A stretch of DNA of 64,000 nucleotides from NCBI GenBank assembly GCA_964448285.1, contig CAYUWG010000009.1, forward strand, positions 24,514 through 88,513. Direction: 5' to 3'. The translations under genes were made by a program, and so were the position numbers. Below, one piece after another: positions 43,239 through 51,300 of this stretch (position 1 is its first letter; each line of letters opens with the position of its first letter). The DNA is from CAYUWG01 sp964448285 (GTDB lineage Bacteria > Bacteroidota > Ignavibacteria > SZUA-365). The notes under the pieces were generated by a model that had not been told where the DNA came from, did not search any database, and worked only from the letters and a program-made list of their open reading frames with translations.

Positions 43239-44864
43239 ATGAACCTTCACTTGGAGAAGTGGAATAAGTATTCGGCACCGCAAGGTCCGCTGCTTCTCAT
43301 CATCCTCGACGGGTACGGCATTGGTAAACCCTACGCGGGGAATGCAATCTTTCATGCCCGTAAACCCCATCTCGATCGGTATTTCTCCCAAGGCCTTTTC
43401 ACACAATTGAAAGCACACGGTCCGGCAGTCGGTATGCCCGCTGAAGACGACATGGGCAACAGCGAAGTCGGACACAATGCGCTCGGCGCAGGACGCATCT
43501 TTGCTCAGGGAGCGAAACTCGTCAACATCGCAATCGAGAACAAAGCGATCTTCGACTCGCAACATTGGAAGCACATGATGGAAAAGCATCGGACTTCGGG
43601 GACTCTGCATTTCATCGGGCTGTTATCGGATGGCAACGTTCATTCACACATCAGGCATCTTTACGCGATGATCGATGAAGCCCTTCGCGCGGAGGTGAAG
43701 TCGGTGCGCGTTCACACCCTTCTCGATGGACGCGATGTCGGGCAGAAGACAGCGCTCGACTACATCACGCCATTGGAAGCGAAGCTCGCGGAAATCTCTT
43801 CGCGCGACGGATTCAGCTATCGCATTGCATCAGGCGGCGGGCGCATGCATGTGACGATGGATCGATATAACGCTGACTGGCGCATCGTTGAGCGCGGCTA
43901 CAACGCGCACGTTCGCGGACTTGCGCGATCCTTTGCCTCTGCTTCAGACGCAGTCCGATCGATGTACGATGAGGACTCCGATATCACCGACCAGTACATG
44001 GATGCATTCGTCATCGTCGAGCAGGACAAGCCTGTCGGGCGGATTGTCGATGGGGATTCGGTTATCATGTTCAATTTCCGCGGTGACCGTGCAATCGAGA
44101 TTTCTCGCGCGCTCACTGAGGAAGACTTTCGTGAGTTCGACCGCGGTCCGTTGCCTGATATTTTTTACACGGGCATGATGGAATACGACGGCGATTTACA
44201 CATCCCGAAAAACTATCTCGTCAACCCTCCTGCTATCGACCGCACGATCAGTCAATACTTCTGCGCCGAAGGTATATCGGCATTCGCAATCTCCGAGACG
44301 CAGAAGTACGGGCATGTGACATACTTCTGGAACGGCAACAACTCCGGCTACATCGATGAATCGCTCGAAACGTTTGTCGAGATTCCCTCTGATCGTATTC
44401 CATTCGATCAGGCGCCTCGAATGAAGGCGTACGAAATCACAGCAAAGACGCTTGAGCTTTTAGAGTCCGGGAAATACCGATTCGGTCGTGTGAATTTCGC
44501 AAACGGCGACATGGTCGGACACACGGGTAACTTCGACGCTGCCGTTACCGCAATCGAAACAATTGATGATTGCACGGGCACGCTCGTCGAGAAGGTGATG
44601 GAATTGAACGGCATTGCCGTCATCCTTGCCGACCACGGAAACGCCGATGAAATGTTCATAGAACAAAAGGGCGAACGCATCCCAAAGACGAGCCACACTC
44701 TCGCACCGGTTCCATTTTGTATTCTCGATGCGCGCAAGACATTTTCCTATCGGCTTTCACCTGTTGAAAACCCGGGACTCGCAAACGTTGCAGCGACATT
44801 GTGCAACCTTCTCGGTTACGAAAAACCCTATGACTACGAACCATCCTTAGTGGTATTGAAGTGA
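43239..44864 (+). CDS. gpmI: 2,3-bisphosphoglycerate-independent phosphoglycerate mutase
   Basis: 541 residues. Metal and catalytic motifs of the alkaline-phosphatase superfamily mutase: LLIILDGYGIG near residue 20, nucleophile Ser in DMGNSEVGHNALGAG (about 75), FANGDMVGHTGN, and ILADHGNADEM. It interconverts 3- and 2-phosphoglycerate in glycolysis. The stop overlaps the GTG start of the decayed toxin gene that follows. Confidence 0.95.
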   Translation: MNLHLEKWNKYSAPQGPLLLIILDGYGIGKPYAGNAIFHARKPHLDRYFSQGLFTQLKAHGPAVGMPAEDDMGNSEVGHNALGAGRIFAQGAKLVNIAIENKAIFDSQHWKHMMEKHRTSGTLHFIGLLSDGNVHSHIRHLYAMIDEALRAEVKSVRVHTLLDGRDVGQKTALDYITPLEAKLAEISSRDGFSYRIASGGGRMHVTMDRYNADWRIVERGYNAHVRGLARSFASASDAVRSMYDEDSDITDQYMDAFVIVEQDKPVGRIVDGDSVIMFNFRGDRAIEISRALTEEDFREFDRGPLPDIFYTGMMEYDGDLHIPKNYLVNPPAIDRTISQYFCAEGISAFAISETQKYGHVTYFWNGNNSGYIDESLETFVEIPSDRIPFDQAPRMKAYEITAKTLELLESGKYRFGRVNFANGDMVGHTGNFDAAVTAIETIDDCTGTLVEKVMELNGIAVILADHGNADEMFIEQKGERIPKTSHTLAPVPFCILDARKTFSYRLSPVENPGLANVAATLCNLLGYEKPYDYEPSLVVLK

Positions 44865-45001
44865 ACCGCTTCGATGAATTTCAGAGAAGAATCCTCGACG
44901 GGAGGTTCGACAAATCCATTCGATTCAATGATGCTTGTAATTACTTAAAGTCTTTAGGCTTCGATGAACGAAGGCATTCATCGTATCTTTACAAAGGATG
45001 A
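44861..45001 (+). pseudogene. hicA: hicA-like toxin gene, 5' fragment ended by a frameshift
   Basis: GTG at 44861 opens 46 codons. The peptide (RILDGRFDKSIRFNDACNYLKSLGFDERR) matches the N-terminal half of HicA mRNA-interferase toxins, then drifts into unrelated residues and stops at 45001. The missing continuation GxHxIFTKD, which carries the HicA active-site His, is found in the next frame over from about 44973. A net loss of 2 bases (or gain of 1) near 44972 explains this. The toxin is therefore broken. Confidence 0.72.
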
Positions 45002-45260
45002 AGTGACAGAGATTATCAACATTCAACCGAAATCTGGAATGGCTAAGGCGTACCCAAAGTATGAGATCATTATTTTCTGGAGCGAGGATGACCAATCTTT
45101 CATCGCAGAAGTCCCGGAGCTTGCCGGCTGTATGGCGGTTGGACTATCCGATGCGGAAGCGCTCTCAAACGCTCAAGTCGTCATTCAAGAATGGATTGAC
45201 ACTGCACAGGAATTAGGAAGAGAAATCCCCACTTCAAGAGGAGAACTCCATTACGTATGA
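44964..45260 (+). pseudogene. hicB: fused remnant of hicA 3' part and hicB antitoxin
   Basis: 98 codons. Residues ~1-27 (GIHRIFTKDEVTEIINIQPKSGMAKAY) are the C-terminal half of HicA, with Ile and Arg in place of the usual Ser-His around the active-site His. The frame then jumps, without the expected toxin end, stop and antitoxin start, straight into KYEIIIFWSEDDQSFIAEVPELAGCMAVG, the beginning of HicB. A deletion joined the two. The HicB part is nearly complete to its normal C-terminus, so a free antitoxin-like peptide might still be made from the ATG at 44964. It overlaps the next gene by ATGA. Confidence 0.72.
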
Positions 45261-46576
45261 ATACGAAAACATCCACTGCATCTCGTCGCGAGTTCCTCTC
45301 AAAAGTCGGTAAAGGTTTGGGACTCGCAGCGCTTACAACATCATCCATCGCTGCGATGCTCGAAGACCTCTACGCAGCATCGAAGCGTGTCGCGAACCTC
45401 TCCCCGCTTGAAGCGGCAATGGATGAGGACTTCTGGTTTGAAATTCAGCAGGCGTTCTCGATTACACGCAGCATCATCAATTTGAACAACGGCGGCGTCT
45501 CCCCTTCCCCGCGCATCGTCACGGAAGCATTCTGTCGTTACACCTGGCAACAGGAAGATGTCCCGGCCTACACGATGTGGCGCATCCTCGAACCGCAATC
45601 CGAAACGGTCCGCGCAGGACTTGCGGAGCTATTCGGCTGTGATAAAGAGGAAATCGCCATCACGCGCAATGCGTCCGAATCCCTGGAGAATCTTCTCTTC
45701 GGTTACCCGCTTAAATCCGGTGATGAGATCATCACGACGACTCAGGATTATCCTCGCATGCTCACGACACTCCGACAGCGCGGAGAACGTGAAGGAATAC
45801 AGCTCACGCTCTTCAAGATTCCAACTCCGCCGGAGCGGCTCGATCAGATTGTGGAAGAGTTCGAGAAAGCGATCACGAAGAGAACGCGCCTGATTCTCGT
45901 TTCGCATATCAACTTCACTACGGGACAGGTGATGCCGGTGAAAGCCATCTGCGACCTTGCGCGCAGCAGAAACATCGAGGTCATCGTCGATGGGGCGCAT
46001 TCGTTCGCGCACGTCGCTCATAAAATCACCGACCTCGGTTGCGACTATTACGGGACGAGCCTGCACAAATGGCTTCACGCACCGAAGGGCACGGGCATGC
46101 TGTACATCAAGCGCGAAAAGATCGAGAAGATCTATCCATTGATGGCAGCCGAAAAAACCTTAGCCACGGACATCCGCAAGTTCGAAGAGATAGGGACACA
46201 CTCCGCAGCACCACGGCTTGGAATTGGCGAAGCATTGCTCTTTCATCACGGCGTCGGTTCCGAGCGCAAGGAAACCCGACTGCGCTATCTTTCACGCTAC
46301 TGGATGAATCGTCTGAAAGATCTTCCCGGCGTTCGTTTCAATACTTCATTCGAAGAAGCTCAGTCCTGCGCCATTGCGAACGTCGATATCGGACAAGATC
46401 CCGTCGCCGTGAGCAGCTACCTGTTCGACAAGCATAAAATCTTCACGACGACGATCAATGTTGAAAACGAATTCAAGGGCCTTCGCATCACGCCGAACGT
46501 TTACACGACGCTGAAAGAACTCGACCGTTTTTGCGATCTGATGGAGCGGATTATCCGGAAGGGTTTGCCGAAGTGA
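45257..46576 (+). CDS. Tat-exported class V aminotransferase (isopenicillin N epimerase-like)
   Basis: 439 residues. The N-terminus carries a Tat signal (SRREFLSKVGKGLGLAALT). The PLP fold-type I domain has IVDGAHSFAH with the cofactor-nitrogen Asp and the Schiff-base Lys in TSLHKWLHAPKGTGML. Close relatives are annotated isopenicillin N epimerase-like or cysteine-desulfurase-like, but the substrate is not predictable. A PLP enzyme must fold in the cytoplasm first, which fits Tat export. The 122 bases after it (46577-46698) show no gene I would defend. Confidence 0.87.
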   Translation: MNTKTSTASRREFLSKVGKGLGLAALTTSSIAAMLEDLYAASKRVANLSPLEAAMDEDFWFEIQQAFSITRSIINLNNGGVSPSPRIVTEAFCRYTWQQEDVPAYTMWRILEPQSETVRAGLAELFGCDKEEIAITRNASESLENLLFGYPLKSGDEIITTTQDYPRMLTTLRQRGEREGIQLTLFKIPTPPERLDQIVEEFEKAITKRTRLILVSHINFTTGQVMPVKAICDLARSRNIEVIVDGAHSFAHVAHKITDLGCDYYGTSLHKWLHAPKGTGMLYIKREKIEKIYPLMAAEKTLATDIRKFEEIGTHSAAPRLGIGEALLFHHGVGSERKETRLRYLSRYWMNRLKDLPGVRFNTSFEEAQSCAIANVDIGQDPVAVSSYLFDKHKIFTTTINVENEFKGLRITPNVYTTLKELDRFCDLMERIIRKGLPK

Positions 46577-46698
46577 GTATCCAACACAGGTATTCCGACG
46601 TTTTGGTCATTAGAGACCGTTTCGATGATGAACTCTTTATTGGTGCGGGATAATCCTTCGTCGATAGTCTATTGCCGCGGTAAGGCTTCTATATACGT

Positions 46699-48345
46699 TT
46701 ACAATCGCACCGTGAATTCCGAGTATATCCTGTCTGCCGAGAGCGACGATTCCCAATAGCGCTCATAGTTGAATGAGACGAAGTTCGCAGTATTGATCCT
46801 GTAGGTGCAATCGATTGTCGTGGAAGTGCGATCGATTTTTCGTTCGCTTCCGGTAAAGACGTAACGATACTGCATCACACGTAGCGCGATATGAAAAGCA
46901 TCGAAATCACGGTTCAGTTCGATGCCGGCATTGGAAGAGCGGCTGTAGATATTGTCCGAGATATTCGCCGAAAGGTGCGTGTTCACCTGAGAGCGAAGAA
47001 CGTTGCTCCAGGAATACCTTCCCATAAGCGCCGATGCGGGACGCGTGTCTCCCTGCTTCCCTCGCAACGATCCGGATAGGGAAACAAACATCGCAAGTGG
47101 CAGACTCGCACCGACGCTCAGTTGCGCATTGCGATAAGGCGAAGTATCGAACAGGCTGTCAGGCATGCTCTCATAGCTTCGAAGGAAATAGACGTTTCTG
47201 CGAACAGCGTACGATGCGGTCGTAGTGAACCATCGAAGCGGACGATACGTCGCGGAGAGGAAGAAATCGCTGAGGTGTATGTTCGTCTTTGAACCGCCGT
47301 GAGGAACGTCGTACAAATCGACGTTCGCGTTTTGAAAAACACTCAATACACTCCCAAGCGAGAAGCTGTTCTGCAGATAGAAGAAGCCTCGATCGAGCGT
47401 ATTCGATTTGTATATCTGTGAAAACGCAAGGCTCCCCTGATAGCGGAAACTCTGCCAATCACCAACGCGATATCCGATGTATGTCGCGAGTTTCGGATCG
47501 TCGAAGTTCAATCTCGAGTTCGTGTAGCCCGGTTGTGAGCCGGCTGCGATGCCCGCTTCCCAGCCTTCATTACGCGCGACGATCATCGCACCGTCGAATG
47601 ACCCGATACCACCGACAACCGGTGCGATAAAGCGCCCGACTGTGGCATTGAGTGGACCATCAACACGACCGTATTGCAATGAGATTTGGTGAATACGATG
47701 TGACAACGGCTCGACGGATGAAGGCCGCTTCGTTTTGCTGCGTGCATCATAACGATGGTTGGAGTACAGCGTCATCTGTAATGGAAGCGAGAAAAGATTG
47801 TCCGCGGAGAGATTCAATGCAAGCGCAGGCTGACTGAAATCCATCCCGACGGTTTGGTTACTCATCAGTGCATAATACTGCATCGACACACGACCACGTA
47901 CGCTGAACTGCTGCTCCATGATAATGGTGGTCGGTACCGACTTTGGTTCCTCTTTCACAACTGCTACCACTGTAGTCAGGGTGTCTTCATTCATCGGTAC
48001 TGGTAGCGCTACTTTTTTTCTCGTCCTGCCTTCGACGTGATCTCCTTCAATGATCGTTGCGGTTTTAGACACGACCGTTGTGACCAATGAGTTCGAAGAC
48101 AGGTTCGTCACGATCAGAGTTGCTATATGCTTCCCTGATTTCGAAACAGTCAGTGTATCTCCAACATCAAAACCCTGTCGCGTCCCGAGATTGACATATG
48201 CGCTCGTGCTTGTGACGTACGTGATCTTTCCCGTGTGAAGTGTTTGCGTGTTCGTGATATGAACTGCGCAACAAAGAAATACAAGAACGGCAAGCGACTT
48301 GGTGCTGAAGAAATCGACGACGGTGTGAACGTCAAACGACACCAA
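46699..48345 (-). CDS. outer-membrane beta-barrel protein of the multiheme operon
   Basis: 548 residues. After a signal peptide (about residues 16-34), residues ~35-110 form an SH3/FlgT-like beta domain (GKITYVTSTSAYVNLGTRQGFDVGDTL). The rest, from about 145, alternates hydrophobic and polar residues with aromatic girdles and ends in FTVRL, as outer-membrane barrels do; roughly 16-18 strands would fit. It starts (TTG, AAGGA 10 bases upstream) 3 bases after the 67-heme gene, so it is translated with it. By analogy with MtrB/PioB-type systems it could be the sheath letting a cytochrome cross the outer membrane, but I see no sequence similarity to those. Confidence 0.65.
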   Translation of the reverse strand: MVSFDVHTVVDFFSTKSLAVLVFLCCAVHITNTQTLHTGKITYVTSTSAYVNLGTRQGFDVGDTLTVSKSGKHIATLIVTNLSSNSLVTTVVSKTATIIEGDHVEGRTRKKVALPVPMNEDTLTTVVAVVKEEPKSVPTTIIMEQQFSVRGRVSMQYYALMSNQTVGMDFSQPALALNLSADNLFSLPLQMTLYSNHRYDARSKTKRPSSVEPLSHRIHQISLQYGRVDGPLNATVGRFIAPVVGGIGSFDGAMIVARNEGWEAGIAAGSQPGYTNSRLNFDDPKLATYIGYRVGDWQSFRYQGSLAFSQIYKSNTLDRGFFYLQNSFSLGSVLSVFQNANVDLYDVPHGGSKTNIHLSDFFLSATYRPLRWFTTTASYAVRRNVYFLRSYESMPDSLFDTSPYRNAQLSVGASLPLAMFVSLSGSLRGKQGDTRPASALMGRYSWSNVLRSQVNTHLSANISDNIYSRSSNAGIELNRDFDAFHIALRVMQYRYVFTGSERKIDRTSTTIDCTYRINTANFVSFNYERYWESSLSADRIYSEFTVRL

Positions 48346-48348
48346 TGA

Positions 48349-51300
48349 TTAGGGTTCCTTCCCGTCCGGATGACATCCGGAGTTCGCACAGATCGTAGGA
48401 TGGAATTGATATCCCGAAACGCTTTGATGCTCGTTCGCCAGACTTGTCTGATTGCTGTGGCACCCGATACAACTGAATGTCGCTGTGTTGTTACTCGTGT
48501 GACACTCCGAGCAGTTATTCCATTTATCCGGGTACTTATGCTTTGCGCTGCCATAAATCGGAAAGCCAACCGGTGCGTTGACGTTATGGCTTGTGCGGAA
48601 AGGCGTCGCGGGATTCCACACGGTTTGTGTATGACATACGGCGCAATCGTGGTTCAGACTCAATGCCGTGTGGTTCGCAGGAGTCGTCGCGGACGAGTAT
48701 TTCGTCTGATGACACTGATAACACACTGAATATGTGAGGTTGTAATTACCGTTGATATGGCATGCTGTACAGGGCTTTCCAACGTGCGCACCCTGAAGTG
48801 GGAAATTCGTGTTGCTATGGTTGAACGTCGCGGGACTCCACGCAGTCAACGAGTGGCATTGCGTACAATCATGCGAGAACTGATTTGTACTGTGGCTGGG
48901 ATTCGTCGTGCTGTTGAAATCAGCGCTGTGACACTGCCAGCAATCGGTATAGGTCAGATTGTAATTGCCGGACATGTGGCATTCGATGCAGGGCTGAGCA
49001 GCGTGCGCTCCCGTCAGAGGAAATTGAGTCGATGCATGATCGAACGTTGAAGGAGTCCATGCCGTCTGTGTGTGACACGTCAAACACGTATGCGGAAATT
49101 GATTCGATACATGATTCGGATTGACTGCCGAGTTGAATTGCGACTGATGACATTGAAAGCAGTCGTTATAACGAAGCTGGTAGTTTCCACTGATGTGACA
49201 GGCACTGCATGGTGGCGTGGTGTGAGCACCCTGCAATGGAAATGCGGTTCCGTCATGATTGAACGTCGCGGGACGCCACCCGTTCTCCGTGTGACAATCG
49301 AGGCAATTGTGGCTCATATTCCACTGCGCGTGGTTCGGATTCGTCGTTTGGTTGAACGTGGATTCATGACATTGCCAGCAGTCCTGATATTGGAGCGAAT
49401 AGTTTCCATTTACATGACATTGCTCGCACACAAGTGGCGCATGTCCACCTGTCAGTGGAAAGCGCGTTGCTGCGTGCTGGAAGGTAGATGGCCTCCACGA
49501 TGACTGCGTGTGGCAATCGAGGCAGAGCCGGCTGATTTGTGCAGAGACGTGATTTGGATTTTGCGCGCTCGTATATGCCTGCTCGTGACATTGCCAGCAG
49601 TCCGTGTAGCGTAACGTATAGTTTCCATTTACATGGCAATCCTGACACGGCAACGAACCGTGCGCGCCGACAAGTGGAAACGCGGTCGCGGTATGGCTGA
49701 ACGTCGAAGGCTTCCAGGCCGATGTCGTATGGCACTGCTCACAATGGGAATCGAATTTCCCTGCAGCGTGATCCGGTGTTTTCGCGAGGTTGAAATCCGC
49801 TTCGTGGCATTGCTTGCAGTCGGAATACGTGATCGAATAATTGCCGCCGATGTGACATTGCTCGCACGGTAAAATTGCATGCCTCCCCGTCAACGGGAAG
49901 TTCGTTTTGTTGTGGTCGAGCTGTGACGGCTTCCACGCATTCGACGTGTGACAGACCGAGCAATTGCGTGAGAAATTTCCCGTGACATGATTGGGATTCT
50001 GAACTCCGGTGTACTCTGTCTGATGGCATTGATAGCAGTCGGTGAACTTCAAGCTATAATTCCCATTCACATGGCAGCGCTCGCAAGACGGTGTTGTATG
50101 CGCGCCTTCAAGCGGAAAATTTGTCGCTGCATGATCGAAGGTCGAAGGCTTCCACGTCAAGACGGTGTGACAAGTCGTGCAGTCGTGTGTAAAACTTCCT
50201 TTGACATGATCTGGTGCAATGGCACGCGTGAAGTCCTGCTGATGGCACTGATAGCAATCCGAATATGTCAGGTTGTAATTCCCGGCGATGTGACAGCTCT
50301 GGCACGGCTGATTCGCATGTGCTCCTTGCAAGGGGAACTTCGTCGCAGCATGATCGAAGGTTGAAGGTTTCCATGCCGAGACCGTGTGGCAGGTCGTACA
50401 GTCATGAATGAAGTTCCCGAGAACATGATCGGGAGCTGATGCGGTGACGAAATCCTGTTGATGGCATTGGTAACAGTCGGTGTACTTCAAATTGTAATTC
50501 CCGGAAACGTGACATGCCTGACAGGGCTGAACCGCGTGTGCGCCCTGCAGTGGGAACTTCGTCGCAGCATGATCGAAGGTCGAAGGTTTCCATGCCGTGG
50601 TCGTATGGCAGTCGAGGCAGTTCGGGTTGAACTGACTCGCATTATGATCGGGATTAGTCGTCCTGTCGAAATCTGTCTGATGGCATTGCAGGCAGTTCGT
50701 GTATTTCAACTGGTAATTCCCATTCAAGTGACAGTAACCGCACGCAACGGTGAGATGCGCACCGGATAAGGGAAACGCAGTCGCTGTGTGGTCGAACGTT
50801 GCCGGTTTCCATCCCGCGGTCGTGTGACATCTCGTACAGTCGTGAGGGAGTTGCGCGGTGAGATGGTCGGGATTCGTTACACGATTGAAATCCGTTTGAT
50901 GGCAGTCGTAGCAATTTGTCGGAAGCGTGACACCATACTGTCCGTTGATGTGGCACTGCTCGCACGCCACGTTCTGATGCAGTCCCGTGAGTGGGAATCG
51001 TGTTTTGCTATGATCGAGATTCGTCGGTTTCCACGCAGCATCGTTGTGACAGATGGTACAATCCTGATTGAACTTTCCAGCCACGTGATCCGGCGTTGCG
51101 ACGTTGCGATACTTCGCTTCGTGACAACTCCAGCAATCCGTTGGCATGGATGAATACTTCCCTCCAACGTGACATTGCTGACAGTCGAGCGAACGATGAG
51201 CACCGTGCAATGGAAAACGCGTCGCATCATGACTGAACGACGATGGATTCCAACCATCCGCCGAATGACACGTGCGGCAATCGTTTGGGAATTGTCCCAG

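Noticed and set aside
46573..46653. 26-codon frame starting in the aminotransferase stop (GTGA)
   Set aside because: Too short, no ribosome binding site and no recognisable peptide; could be a remnant.
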